In this document: positions 1 through 9,034 of the stretch, piece by piece
How positions within the stretch are numbered: position 1 is the first letter of the stretch
Layout of the letters: every line of letters starts with the position of its first letter
Origin: Croceivirga thetidis
Lineage (GTDB): Bacteria; Bacteroidota; Bacteroidia; Flavobacteriales; Flavobacteriaceae
Assembly: GCF_012272815.1 (NCBI RefSeq)
Contig: NZ_JAAWWL010000001.1
Location: 1,204,154 to 1,268,153 of the forward strand
Length of the DNA stretch: 64,000 bases
Direction: 5' to 3'
The notes under the pieces: model-generated
What the model was told of the DNA's origin: nothing
Databases searched by the model: none
What the model saw: the letters and a program-made list of their open reading frames with translations, nothing else
Made by a program: the position numbers and the translations under genes

Positions 1-77
1 GGAATGATTAACACTTTTGTTGAAAAATAAGTGTAATTCACTAAAAAAACCCCATCAGAAGTTAAACAGTTTTTTAG

Positions 78-650
78 TCAAATTTCTTTCAAAACCCCAT
101 CAAGTGCCAAGTTTTTTGCCATGTAAATAGGCCAATCGCTACCGTGTAAATAGCTCTCGGTTATAGCAGATTCATAGAGTAAATAGATGCTTTGTGCAAT
201 TTTTTCTATTTGCGCCCTTGAAAGTTGGATGGAGTTTTCTTCAACGGTTTTATCCAAAAAGGATAATACCTCATTTTTTTGTTGACGAACTGCTTCAAAC
301 AGAATCTTATCGGTCTTAGAGATTTCTCCCAACATTCGTTGTCCCCAACAACCTTGAAAGTCATCATCCCTGTATAGTTCCCTAAGAAGATCAAAAATAG
401 CTGTGAGTTTGGCTTTGGGAGAGTTGGCGTTTTTAGTAAAGTCTTCCAGTCCTTTTAAAAAGAAATCGTGGCGTTGCTTTAAGTAAGCAAGCCCCAGTTC
501 TTCCTTAGATTTAAAATGATGATATAAGGTAGCTTTAGCTATATCTGATTTGGCAATGACTTCGTTAATACCCGTTTTATTGTAACCATGAGAGTAAAAT
601 AGTTTACTCGCTGTATCAATAATATGCTGCTTAAGGTTCGCTTTTGCCAC
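78..650 (-). CDS. TetR/AcrR family transcriptional regulator
   Basis: A 190-residue protein of normal TetR length. Residues about 8-54 form the DNA-binding helix-turn-helix, with the typical ATLYHHFKSKEEL recognition region. The rest is a helical ligand-binding domain containing an FQGCWGQ stretch like the conserved GC segment of AcrR relatives. The start is GTG at 650; no ATG lies near the N-terminus, and an AAAGG sequence abuts it. It is the last gene of a same-strand row (polymerase IV, oxidoreductase, regulator), 58 bases after the oxidoreductase. The target and ligand cannot be told from sequence. The family call is safe; the function is not. Confidence 0.9.
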   Translation of the reverse strand: MAKANLKQHIIDTASKLFYSHGYNKTGINEVIAKSDIAKATLYHHFKSKEELGLAYLKQRHDFFLKGLEDFTKNANSPKAKLTAIFDLLRELYRDDDFQGCWGQRMLGEISKTDKILFEAVRQQKNEVLSFLDKTVEENSIQLSRAQIEKIAQSIYLLYESAITESYLHGSDWPIYMAKNLALDGVLKEI

Positions 651-708
651 CTTTAAATGTATGGAAATTTCAAATTTTCTTTATTTCACTGGAAATTATT
701 TCAAAAAA

Positions 709-2112
709 CTAGACCATTTGCATTGTAGTTGGGTCCCAGCGAACAGGCTGTTTTTTATAATAGCTTTCGTTTGCCAAAAGTGCTGCACCAGCTGCTCTAA
801 GTCCAAAAGTTGGGTCTTGTAGAACTTTTCCATTTTCTCTTATCGCAGAAAAGAAATTATAGAAATGATCATGGTGAGAACCTTTATAATTCCTTGGAGT
901 TTCCCAAGTTGTGGTTCCGGTGGCTAATGCAGATTTTCGGTTGATTTCATTAGTTGTTGCATAACCCATTCGTATTTTTTCTTGAGTGGCTTCGGTATAC
1001 GCAACCATAGAATAATCACCAGGAACCATATTTAGCTTTGAACGTTTAACGGTAACCGAATTCCAGCCTATTTCCATTTCACCTTCAGTACCAATTAATT
1101 TAAAACCAGATCCACCTCCTGAGCCTGAAATAAAATTTACTCGAAACACAGCATTAAAGGCAGCATGGCTTTTCGCTTGTGGAAAGTCATACAGCGTAAT
1201 ACTTACATCCGGAACATCCCTACCATCTTTCCAATACCGTAGCCCACCGGTGGCCAGGGCTTTTGTTGGGCCCATAGAATCAAGTATGTAGTGTAAAGAA
1301 GAAAAAGCATGGACAAAGAGATCCCCGGCAACTCCAGTACCATAATCCTTATAGTTTCTCCAGCGAAAAAATCTTATTGGGTCGTAAGCCACTTTTGGGG
1401 AATTGCCCAAAAAAGTGTCAAAATCAACGGTTTCTGGATTTTCATCTGGCGGGATAGGGTATTGCCAAGCACCTTCAGAAGAATAACGGTCATTGAAAAA
1501 ATCTAGCATTACAAGGTCTCCTATAGCGCCTTGCTGATACAACTGTTTTGCCTTTTCATTGGTTAAGGAGGCCATGGCCTGACTTCCTATTTGACAAATC
1601 TTCCCAGAGTTTTTCTGCGTTGTAATTATTTCTTGACCTTCTTCCCACTTCTGTACCATTGGTTTTTCACAGTACACATGTTTGCCTGCTTTTAATGCAT
1701 CAACGGTAATTTTTTTATGCCAGTGGTCAGGTGTGGCCACAATTACAGCATCAATATCTTTTCGCTCCAGTAATTTTCTATAATCTCTAGTAGTAAAAAT
1801 ATGATCTCCCCATAGCTCTTTGGCCCGATCTAGTCTGCCGGTGTAAAGGTCACAGGCTGCAACAAGTTTTACGCCCCCTACGGAAAGTGCTGCCCTTGTA
1901 TCGTATATCCCCTGAATTCCGGAACCTATCAATCCAAGATTGATATGGTCGTTGCTCGAAAAAGTTTGATTACGATATTGCTTCGATAAGACTATTTTTT
2001 CATTAGGTTGACCAGAAAAAACTAAGGGTGCCGTACCCATAGCAGCAGTAGCGAGTGATGTCTTTTTAATAAAATGCCTACGAGTAGTACTTTTTTTATC
2101 TCTATTCTTCAT
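709..2112 (-). CDS. Gfo/Idh/MocA family oxidoreductase with Tat signal
   Basis: A 467-residue protein that begins with a twin-arginine signal (RRHFIKK at residues 11-17, then a hydrophobic stretch ending near VFSG), so it is probably exported folded with its cofactor. A Rossmann NAD(P) fold starts near residue 58 (GLIGSGIQG), and the family motif CEKPM is at 148-152. The C-terminal part has the usual Gfo/Idh beta-sheet domain. Tat-exported members are common in Bacteroidetes and often act on glycosides or sugar acids, but no glycan-degradation genes are adjacent, so the substrate is unknown. ATG start at 2112. Confidence 0.9.
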   Translation of the reverse strand: MKNRDKKSTTRRHFIKKTSLATAAMGTAPLVFSGQPNEKIVLSKQYRNQTFSSNDHINLGLIGSGIQGIYDTRAALSVGGVKLVAACDLYTGRLDRAKELWGDHIFTTRDYRKLLERKDIDAVIVATPDHWHKKITVDALKAGKHVYCEKPMVQKWEEGQEIITTQKNSGKICQIGSQAMASLTNEKAKQLYQQGAIGDLVMLDFFNDRYSSEGAWQYPIPPDENPETVDFDTFLGNSPKVAYDPIRFFRWRNYKDYGTGVAGDLFVHAFSSLHYILDSMGPTKALATGGLRYWKDGRDVPDVSITLYDFPQAKSHAAFNAVFRVNFISGSGGGSGFKLIGTEGEMEIGWNSVTVKRSKLNMVPGDYSMVAYTEATQEKIRMGYATTNEINRKSALATGTTTWETPRNYKGSHHDHFYNFFSAIRENGKVLQDPTFGLRAAGAALLANESYYKKQPVRWDPTTMQMV

Positions 2113-2172
2113 CTGAATGAAATTTGCGGGAAGTTTTCAAGTTAAGTTAATTTCCTAGAATAGGGTAGTTCG

Positions 2173-3279
2173 TTAGAAATCAAACTTTAACTGAACGGAT
2201 ACAGAATCAATTTCCTCTTGTGCTGTATTTTCTTTTTTCTCTGTGTTCAAATTTGCCAATGAAATACCAAGTAATCGAACTGAGTTCTGCATTGGGGATT
2301 GAAAAAGTAACTCCTTGGCGGTTTCTATAATTAAGGCCTTGTCAGAAATATAAAAAGGTAGGGTTTTGCTTCTAGTTTGTAATGTAAAATCGCTGTATTT
2401 GATTTTAAGGGTAATTGTCTTTCCTGCAATTTTTGATTTCTTCAACCTGCGTTCCAATTCGTCAGCAATGTTTTCTAGCTTTTCAAGCATAAAAATCTCA
2501 CTGCTTAGATTTTCACTGAATGTTCTCTCTGCTCCAACAGATTTAGGTATTCGTTCGGGTTTTACTTCGCTCAAATGAATTCCGCGAACAACCTTATAAT
2601 AGTATTTTCCACTCTTACCAAAATTTTCATCTAGATATTCCAGTGACTTGGTTTTTAAATCCTTGCCAGTAAAAATGCCAAGTTGGTACATTTTTTCTGC
2701 AGTAACCTTACCGACACCATAGAACTTTCGAATATCCAATTGTTCAAGAAATTCAATAACCTCTTCTGGATTAACCGTTTTTTGACCGTTGGGCTTATTA
2801 TAATCACTGGCAACTTTTGCGATGAATTTATTGATTGAAATACCTGCGGATGCCGTTAGGCCAGTTACTTCCAATATTTTATTTCGTATTTCTTGTGCAA
2901 TAAGGGTGGCAGACGGATTTCCTTTTTTGTTCTCGGTCACGTCTAGATATGCCTCATCTAGGGACAATGGTTCTACCAAATCGGTGTACTCGAAAAAGAC
3001 CTTTCTTACTTGATGTGAGATTTCTTTGTAGCGATCATAACGGGGCTTTACAAAAATGAGGTACGGGCAATTTTTGCGTGCCATAACACCGCTCATCGCA
3101 CTCCGAACGCCGAATTTACGAGCCTCATAACTTGCGGCTGAAACTACCCCTCGTTTTGAGCTTCCACCAACAGCTATCGGTTTTCCTTTTAGGTCTGGAT
3201 TATCATGCTGTTCGACAGAAGCGTAGAAGGCATCCATATCAACATGAATGATTTTTCTAAGTGGAAAATCAAAATCCAT
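2173..3279 (-). CDS. dinB: DNA polymerase IV (Y-family translesion polymerase)
   Basis: A 368-residue Y-family polymerase. The N-terminal catalytic motif HVDMDAFYASVEQ and the second acidic motif SLDEAYLD supply the metal-binding aspartates and glutamate. Thumb, helix-hairpin-helix and little-finger regions follow (GVGKVTAEKM, then RTFSENL). The last six residues, QLKFDF, form a beta-clamp binding motif as expected for Pol IV. The reading frame could open at a TTG six bases further out, but ATG at 3279 fits the family and sits 3 bases after a TAATTTTG promoter element, which suggests a leaderless mRNA. It is divergent from the CYTH gene with only 27 bases between starts. Confidence 0.95.
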   Translation of the reverse strand: MDFDFPLRKIIHVDMDAFYASVEQHDNPDLKGKPIAVGGSSKRGVVSAASYEARKFGVRSAMSGVMARKNCPYLIFVKPRYDRYKEISHQVRKVFFEYTDLVEPLSLDEAYLDVTENKKGNPSATLIAQEIRNKILEVTGLTASAGISINKFIAKVASDYNKPNGQKTVNPEEVIEFLEQLDIRKFYGVGKVTAEKMYQLGIFTGKDLKTKSLEYLDENFGKSGKYYYKVVRGIHLSEVKPERIPKSVGAERTFSENLSSEIFMLEKLENIADELERRLKKSKIAGKTITLKIKYSDFTLQTRSKTLPFYISDKALIIETAKELLFQSPMQNSVRLLGISLANLNTEKKENTAQEEIDSVSVQLKFDF

Positions 3280-3282
3280 ATT

Positions 3283-3290
3283 CAAAATTA
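3283..3290 (-). promoter_or_regulatory. -7 element for dinB (leaderless candidate)
   Basis: Read on the minus strand this is TAATTTTG, an exact match to the Bacteroidetes TAnnTTTG element, followed by AAT and then the dinB ATG. Transcription would start at or next to the ATG. No clear -33 TTG was identified. Confidence 0.55.
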
Positions 3291-3306
3291 GAGTAAATTT
3301 AAATTG

Positions 3307-3786
3307 ATGGGAAACCTAGAAATAGAGCGGAAGTTTTTGGTTGCTTCAAAGGCCTATAGAAGTGAGGCCATTTCTGAGATAAGAATCATTCAAGGCTTTT
3401 TGAACACAGACCCTGAACGAACGGTCAGAATTCGGATTAAAGGAGATCAAGGGTATTTAACTGTTAAGGGTATAGGCAATGATTCTGGTACGACACGATT
3501 TGAATGGGAAAAAGAGATTTCTGTTACTGAAGCTAGTGATTTAATAAAACTATGCGAACCTATTATTCTAGATAAAATTCGTTTTGTAGTGCCGGTAGGC
3601 CATCATCATTTTGAGGTTGACGAATTCAAAGGAGAAAATGAAGGATTGGTGTTAGCCGAAATTGAACTTGAACATGAAGACGAACAGTTCAATAAGCCGA
3701 AATGGTTGGGTGCTGAGGTAACGGGTCAAGTTAGGTATTACAATTCTCAATTGAGCAAAGTGCCGTTTGGTCAATGGGAAGATTGA
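3307..3786 (+). CDS. CYTH domain protein (triphosphate tunnel metalloenzyme family)
   Basis: A 159-residue protein, close to the size of single-domain bacterial CYTH proteins. It opens with the signature EIERKFLV (ExExK), which in the family binds metal and triphosphate at the mouth of the tunnel. Further alternating charged strands follow (VRIRIKGDQGYLTVKG, FEVDEF, LAEIELE), including paired basic and acidic residues typical of the tunnel. Known members hydrolyse inorganic triphosphate or related substrates; the exact substrate is unknown. The ATG at 3307 is preferred over an in-frame TTG directly before it. The gene shares a 27-base divergent promoter region with dinB. Confidence 0.88.
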   Translation: MGNLEIERKFLVASKAYRSEAISEIRIIQGFLNTDPERTVRIRIKGDQGYLTVKGIGNDSGTTRFEWEKEISVTEASDLIKLCEPIILDKIRFVVPVGHHHFEVDEFKGENEGLVLAEIELEHEDEQFNKPKWLGAEVTGQVRYYNSQLSKVPFGQWED

Positions 3787-3858
3787 AAAGAATTCTTATG
3801 CCATTAATTGCAGTTGAAGCTTTTCATCGATTTACAAAAAAAGATTACATAGTCTTTC

Positions 3859-4536
3859 ATGGATAAACAAAAACAAAGGAACATTTTAAACCTACTTATT
3901 TTTGTATTCGCTGTCATTGCAATTCTTTTGGATGTTACAGGCAATTCATTCTACTACCTTTTTAAGCCCTTGACAACCATGTTGGTAATTCTTTTGCCAC
4001 TAATGATCAAAGAACTTGAAAGAGATTATAAAAGAACACTGATTTGGGCCCTTTGTTTTTGCCTTTTGGGAGACATACTTTTACTAGACGAGGACTATTT
4101 TGTTTTTGGATTGGGCTCCTTTCTTATAGGGCACCTACTTTTTGCCCGAGGATTCATAAAATTGGGTGGGTATCAAAATAACGGAATAGCCCTTATTGTT
4201 TTATTGATTATCGGGATTGCCCTTTATACATGGTTATACCCAGATTTAGGACCTCTTAAATACCCGGTAGCGGCTTATGTTTTGGTCATTTTATTTATGG
4301 CCTGGCAGGGAATATCGCTGTATTTGAAGAATAATACGATTGCCTATGCTTTGATTGCGATGGGTGTAGTACTCTTTATGTTCTCTGATAGTATGATTGC
4401 CGTGAATAAGTTTAAAGCCCCATTTGCGCTATCAGGAGTTGTGATTCTATCAACCTATTGGTTGGCGATTGCTTTAATTGCAAATACTGGGGTAAGAATC
4501 TCGAAAAAAGGGAATCAAGACACCTATAACTGTTAA
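3859..4536 (+). CDS. YhhN family membrane protein (lysoplasmalogenase-like)
   Basis: A 225-residue protein of about eight membrane helices. The KPLTTMLVILLPL segment and FCLLGDILLL, with its intramembrane aspartate, match the YhhN/TMEM86 family, whose animal members hydrolyse the vinyl ether bond of lysoplasmalogens. The role in bacteria is poorly defined. It follows the CYTH gene by 72 bases on the same strand and converges with the DUF6090 gene. The family assignment rests on the conserved membrane motifs; the reaction is inferred. Confidence 0.75.
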   Translation: MDKQKQRNILNLLIFVFAVIAILLDVTGNSFYYLFKPLTTMLVILLPLMIKELERDYKRTLIWALCFCLLGDILLLDEDYFVFGLGSFLIGHLLFARGFIKLGGYQNNGIALIVLLIIGIALYTWLYPDLGPLKYPVAAYVLVILFMAWQGISLYLKNNTIAYALIAMGVVLFMFSDSMIAVNKFKAPFALSGVVILSTYWLAIALIANTGVRISKKGNQDTYNC

Positions 4537-4580
4537 AAGTCTAATCTTATTGATAAAAGTGACGTATAGGTCTAAAGAAT

Positions 4581-5333
4581 TTAATCATGGGTCAATTCTT
4601 CTTCAATCAATGATTTTAACTTTTCTAAGACTTCAATGCCCCAATTCAGTGCCTCTTCTTCATACTTCCAAGTTTCAAGTTTGTTACTAATCAAGTTCCA
4701 TAGTTGAAGATCGGTCCAAATAGTTTCGGTTTTACTTAATGGCCCCCCTGGTAATGCGATTTCATAAAAACCTTCATACGAAATATCTGAATAGTTAAAG
4801 TTTTTGGTCAAATACGGTTCAATACTTATTTGGTATTGATCTATAGTGTACTTGTCAACCAAGCCAATGAACTTGTACATTTCTGAAAATTTCAAAAACT
4901 GTGCTTTAATTGAGTCATTGGCTATTTTGGAAGATAAGTTTTGTGAAAGAAATTCTTCAATGGTGGGAAAAGAGGGGGATAGACTGTTTATCGTTTTTAA
5001 GGCTCCTATATTTCTCAATAGACTGGGCAGGGAATCTTTATTTTTTTCGGCCAATATTTTCAGTGCGTTAATACCTTGTCTTTTAAAGTCGTTTCGGCTA
5101 TCAACTTGATACTGAAAGTAGGACATATTGGCTTCTAATTCATCAACAATCTTTAAATAATACAGCCGAACGTCTTCTCGTTCTTTGTTTTTGTTATACG
5201 CGTTATTAATGGCAAGAGCAATGAGAATACCAATAACCACAAGAACTATTTCGCCAATGGCGTACTTAAGGTATTGCCCTGTTTTGTGTTCAGAAAGGAG
5301 CGTTAGACGAATTCGCCGAAAGAATTTAAGCAT
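4581..5333 (-). CDS. DUF6090 family membrane-anchored protein
   Basis: A 250-residue protein of a Bacteroidetes family usually labelled DUF6090. The N-terminus is diagnostic: a basic FFRRIR start, then TGQYLKYAIGEIVLVVIGILIALAINN, with a single membrane helix at about residues 25-45. The remaining 200 residues are helical and probably extracytoplasmic. Members often occur in multiple copies and their function is unknown. ATG start at 5333. It is flanked by convergent YhhN and by the AEC transporter, whose 3' end is 66 bases upstream. Confidence 0.8.
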   Translation of the reverse strand: MLKFFRRIRLTLLSEHKTGQYLKYAIGEIVLVVIGILIALAINNAYNKNKEREDVRLYYLKIVDELEANMSYFQYQVDSRNDFKRQGINALKILAEKNKDSLPSLLRNIGALKTINSLSPSFPTIEEFLSQNLSSKIANDSIKAQFLKFSEMYKFIGLVDKYTIDQYQISIEPYLTKNFNYSDISYEGFYEIALPGGPLSKTETIWTDLQLWNLISNKLETWKYEEEALNWGIEVLEKLKSLIEEELTHD

Positions 5334-5399
5334 GGGTAGGGTTGGTTAACTCTTTCGGAAGTTAACAAAAAACAACCTGACAGTATGAAAACAAGTGTG

Positions 5400-6527
5400 T
5401 TATGCCCTTTCTGTAGCCGCTGTTTCCATTTTTGTGCTGGTAAGACGCAGTTTTGAAGCCTTTTTTGAAAGTACTTTTACCAATGGAAACACAGCTCCAA
5501 GAGCGCTGAGTAGTACACCGGTGATAAATATATTGAACGGCGAGCCAAATGCGGCACCACTATTCAATACACCTAAAATCAATACCGTTGAAAGCGGAAA
5601 TGATAGTGCCAAAATAGCAACCGCATAGTTGCTGTCAAAAGTCTTGGATTTCTTTTCTACTTCCAATCCATCAACCAATGACAAATGGGCAAAAGGCCAA
5701 AAGCTGCAGGCACTCAAACCGAACGAAATCATCAATAGTATTTCACTTTGAACTGATATCCCGGAAACAAGAACGAAAACTGCTGAAATCAAAAAAACCA
5801 ACCCAGCTCGTAATAACAACAACGAAAGAATTTGTGCGAATTGTTGCCGCTTTATTTTTACGGCCAAACCAATAAATAAAAGCACCAAAGGTGTCATCAT
5901 AAGGCTTAATTTGGCCAATGAATCACTGATGACAAACGGCAAAGATTCCATATTGAACCCGAAAACCAGGAGTATAAGTGCTGCTCCAATAAATAAGTTT
6001 ACAGGTTCGGTCACTAATGTTTTTAATAATGACATAAGCTTAGCTTTACCGCCCGTCCGACTTTCTTGATTTCGGGCATAGAACCAATGCATTGCCACCA
6101 TGTAAAGCACAATGAGCACAAATACCTTGTTGCCCAAATCGGCCATAGCAGCCTTTGCCAAATAGTCTTTCCCTAAAAACTCCAATACAAACGGAAAACA
6201 TGAAAGCCCTGGCGCTAATGAGGGAATCAAAAGTCCTGCGGTTCGGTAAGCAGGGGTGTTTTTCTTTACACCTACAATTGGGAGCAAAAAAGGTGAAATC
6301 GCAAAAAGAAGCAGGTTGAAAACCAATGCCATCAAAGGCAACAGTAATAGACTTGCTTCAATTTTGATTCCCAAAAGCGCGATAAAAATGGTAGCTGGAA
6401 GCGCAAGGTTTAGAATGATTTTCTTGATACCATTAACCTCTTGTTTCGATTTGAATTTTGTCTTCAAAACGATACCGAGAAGAATAAAAATCAAGAAGAC
6501 AAGGGTTTTCTCGAATCCTACTTCCAT
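5400..6527 (-). CDS. AEC-type permease (auxin efflux carrier family)
   Basis: A 375-residue protein with roughly ten hydrophobic helices. The helix pattern and the LNLALPATIFIALLG segment resemble the membrane transport protein family that includes bacterial AEC carriers for malonate, malate or amino acids. Its start lies 4 bases after the stop of the upstream aminotransferase gene, so the two are very likely cotranscribed. This suggests that the permease handles an amino acid or keto acid related to that enzyme. The substrate cannot be read from the sequence. Confidence 0.7.
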   Translation of the reverse strand: MEVGFEKTLVFLIFILLGIVLKTKFKSKQEVNGIKKIILNLALPATIFIALLGIKIEASLLLLPLMALVFNLLLFAISPFLLPIVGVKKNTPAYRTAGLLIPSLAPGLSCFPFVLEFLGKDYLAKAAMADLGNKVFVLIVLYMVAMHWFYARNQESRTGGKAKLMSLLKTLVTEPVNLFIGAALILLVFGFNMESLPFVISDSLAKLSLMMTPLVLLFIGLAVKIKRQQFAQILSLLLLRAGLVFLISAVFVLVSGISVQSEILLMISFGLSACSFWPFAHLSLVDGLEVEKKSKTFDSNYAVAILALSFPLSTVLILGVLNSGAAFGSPFNIFITGVLLSALGAVFPLVKVLSKKASKLRLTSTKMETAATERA

Positions 6528-6531
6528 TGTA

Positions 6532-7725
6532 CTAAACCAATACTTTTGAAATAGCAGCTGTAAATAGTTTCATCTCATCTAGAGTACCCATACTCACCCT
6601 GCACCACTTTTTTCCTAAAAACTCAAAAGCCCTAACACCAACCTTCAATTCGGTCATTTGGCTTAGAAAAGCTTTTCCATCCATTTCGATGGGGAAAATC
6701 ATAAAACTGGTGTACGATGGTACTGGTTCAAACCCCATGGCCTTCAGACTTTCAAAAGTGTACGTTCTCGCTTCAGCATTGAGCGTTCTCGATGAATCCA
6801 AAAATTCTTCATCATCCATAGCCGCTATTGCAGCAAAAACCGAAGGGTAGCTTATACCCATACCGGCCCTAGTGATTTTTTGTAGTTTATCTAGAGTTGC
6901 TTCTTGGGCTACAGCATAACCAACCCGTAGACCAGCCATCCCATGAATTTTTGAAAATGTTCGTGCGATAATGACATCTTTGCCCTCGTTGATTAATGAA
7001 ACCATACTGTGTTTGGCCCCTTCTTCCAAGAACCATAGGTAAGCTTCATCAACAAATACCGGTACTTTCTCTGATACACGTGAACAGAAATCCAAGAGTT
7101 TCTTGCTATCGGTTATGGTACCTGTTGGGTTATTGGGGTTACAGATGTAGACCAGTTTGGTATCCTCGTCAATGGCGGCTTCCATGGCATCTAAATCATG
7201 TGACCAATCATCTTTCAACGGAACAGGTTTCCAAGTTCCACCTGCTGCCTCCGCAACCCGAATCAAAGACATATATGCTGGATCCGCAGAAACCACATTA
7301 CCTCCGTTCATGAAGAGTACCATGGCTGTTTTTTCCAAAAGATCTGAAGAACCTGGGCCCATCATGATATTTTTGGAAGTGACCCCTTCAAAATCGGCAA
7401 TCTTATCAACGAGTTGAAACAACTCTTTCCACGCATATCGATTGCCCCCAGCAGCCGATTTCTTTAGGGCTTCAAGGCCCATTGGTGAAGGCCCATAGGG
7501 GTTTTCATTGGCATTCAATTTTGCTTCCAAAACAGGAAACTCCCTTAAATCGTCAGGTAAATATTCCTTAAAGAATGGGCTATAAACAGCATTGCCTTCG
7601 GCATCTAATTGTAAAGGTAGCGTTGTGTTTTTTGAAAAGCCTAGATAAGGAGCAGCCATTAGACCCCCGGCCGTCAATGCTGATGTTTTGAGCCAGTTTC
7701 GACGGTTTATGTTGGTTGGATTCAT
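6532..7725 (-). CDS. PLP-dependent aminotransferase, HisC-like, with Tat signal
   Basis: A 397-residue fold type I aminotransferase related to histidinol-phosphate aminotransferase. Visible residues are NPNNPTG at 196-202, the PLP-contacting D226 and Y229, and the Schiff-base lysine K259 in TFSKIHG. The N-terminus carries a Tat signal (RRNWLK at 8-13 followed by a small-residue hydrophobic run), so it is probably periplasmic and not the histidine biosynthesis enzyme. It is the first gene of a pair with an AEC permease 4 bases downstream. An exported aminotransferase linked to an inner-membrane carrier points to uptake of amino acids or keto acids. Confidence 0.85.
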   Translation of the reverse strand: MNPTNINRRNWLKTSALTAGGLMAAPYLGFSKNTTLPLQLDAEGNAVYSPFFKEYLPDDLREFPVLEAKLNANENPYGPSPMGLEALKKSAAGGNRYAWKELFQLVDKIADFEGVTSKNIMMGPGSSDLLEKTAMVLFMNGGNVVSADPAYMSLIRVAEAAGGTWKPVPLKDDWSHDLDAMEAAIDEDTKLVYICNPNNPTGTITDSKKLLDFCSRVSEKVPVFVDEAYLWFLEEGAKHSMVSLINEGKDVIIARTFSKIHGMAGLRVGYAVAQEATLDKLQKITRAGMGISYPSVFAAIAAMDDEEFLDSSRTLNAEARTYTFESLKAMGFEPVPSYTSFMIFPIEMDGKAFLSQMTELKVGVRAFEFLGKKWCRVSMGTLDEMKLFTAAISKVLV

Positions 7726-7880
7726 GAGTTGGAATTTTTAGAATTAGCGATACCCCAAGTTATTGGCATACGTCTAAAATTCCTATGGTAATATCATAAA
7801 AATCAAGCACTTAAAATATTGATTTAAAAAAATAGGGCCCGTAAAAAACGAAGTTTATAATCTTAAACAAAAAGAGTTGC

Positions 7881-8900
7881 TTAAAATGCGGATTTAAATT
7901 GTTCTAAAAAGCGAACGTCGTTCTCACTCAATAATCGAATATCAGGAATCTGGTATTGCAAAAGAGCGATGCGATCAATACCCATACCAAAGGCAAAACC
8001 AGAATAGGTTTTGGAGTCAATTCCGCAATTTTCCAAAACATTGGGGTCAACCATACCGCATCCCATGATTTCGAGCCAACCTGTACCCTTGGTCATACGG
8101 TAATCGGTTTCAGTTTCTAATCCCCAATAGACATCGACCTCAGCACTTGGTTCCGTAAATGGAAAATAAGAAGGTCGGAGCCTAATTTTTGATTTGCCAA
8201 ACATTTCAGTAGTGAAATATTGCAAGGTCTGTTTTAAGTCTGCAAAAGAGACGTCTTTGTCTACATAGAGGCCCTCGACTTGATGAAAAAAGCAATGTGA
8301 ACGTGCTGAAATTGCTTCGTTTCTGTACACCCTACCAGGCGAGATTGTACGAATGGGAGGTTTGTTTTCTTCCATATAACGTACCTGAACTGATGAAGTA
8401 TGGGTACGTAGCAATATATCGGGATCGGTTTGGATAAAGAAGGTATCCTGCATGTCACGAGCGGGGTGATATTCAGGTAAATTCAAAGCCGTAAAATTAT
8501 GCCAATCATCTTCGATTTCAGGTCCTTCAGAAACATTGAACCCAATACGTGAAAAAATATCGATGATCTTATTTTTTACTATTGATATTGGGTGTCTGGC
8601 TCCAATTTCAATAGGTTCACCTGGCCTAGTAAGATCACCATATTTACCTTGGTTATCGGTATTTTCAGAAAGTGAAGCCTTTAATGTATTGACTTTTTCA
8701 TTGGCGAGACTCTTTAACTGATTGATAACCTGGCCAAATTCTTTTTTTTGTTCGTTGGGTACGTTTTTGAATTCTGCAAAAAATTCATTCAAAAGGCCTT
8801 TTTTGCCTAAATATTTGATTCTGAAGGCTTCAATTTCATCCAATGAATTTGAGGTATATTTTTCTACCTCCGCTAAATGTTCTTTAAGCGTATCCAGCAT
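7881..8900 (-). CDS. pheS: Phenylalanine--tRNA ligase alpha subunit
   Basis: A 339-residue class II aminoacyl-tRNA synthetase subunit. It has the N-terminal coiled coil, motif 2 (GRVYRNEAISARSHCFFHQVEG) and motif 3 (FGMGIDRIALLQY). It charges tRNA-Phe as an alpha2beta2 enzyme with PheT, which is not in this window, as is common in Bacteroidetes. The frame extends eight codons upstream to a TTG, but that region contains the promoter element TAAATTTG, while the ATG at 8900 is preceded by AAAGGA. The start was therefore set at 8900. Confidence 0.97.
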   Translation of the reverse strand: MLDTLKEHLAEVEKYTSNSLDEIEAFRIKYLGKKGLLNEFFAEFKNVPNEQKKEFGQVINQLKSLANEKVNTLKASLSENTDNQGKYGDLTRPGEPIEIGARHPISIVKNKIIDIFSRIGFNVSEGPEIEDDWHNFTALNLPEYHPARDMQDTFFIQTDPDILLRTHTSSVQVRYMEENKPPIRTISPGRVYRNEAISARSHCFFHQVEGLYVDKDVSFADLKQTLQYFTTEMFGKSKIRLRPSYFPFTEPSAEVDVYWGLETETDYRMTKGTGWLEIMGCGMVDPNVLENCGIDSKTYSGFAFGMGIDRIALLQYQIPDIRLLSENDVRFLEQFKSAF

Positions 8901-8921
8901 TGCTTTTTCCTTTTGAGCCGA

Positions 8922-8929
8922 CAAATTTA
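8922..8929 (-). promoter_or_regulatory. -7 element for pheS
   Basis: On the minus strand this reads TAAATTTG, an exact TAnnTTTG match, 21 bases before the ATG at 8900. It overlaps the alternative TTG codon and argues against that start. Confidence 0.5.
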
Positions 8930-8985
8930 GCGAATTGAACCTGAAAACCTAAGTAAATGGGCAAATGGCAACCTTCATTCATGAA

Positions 8986-9017
8986 AAAAGGCCAATGCTT
9001 ATTAACATTGGCCTTTT
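8986..9017 (-). terminator. Rho-independent terminator after carbonic anhydrase
   Basis: Perfect 12-base arms AAAAGGCCAATG and CATTGGCCTTTT around an 8-base loop. On the minus strand the stem is followed by more T residues, so it ends the SulP-carbonic anhydrase transcript. Confidence 0.85.
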
Positions 9018-9034
9018 CGCTTACTAATGATAAT

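Noticed and set aside
46-102. Repeated AAAACCCCATCA at 46-57 and 91-102
   Set aside because: It is only 12 bases, one copy is inside the TetR gene end, and no hairpin or mobile element accompanies it. It may be a small duplication and gives no functional lead.
5334-5399. Inverted repeat GTTAACT ... AGTTAAC near the DUF6090 start
   Set aside because: The arms are 7 bases of AT-rich sequence, there is no T run for termination, and no regulator is adjacent. Too weak to call.
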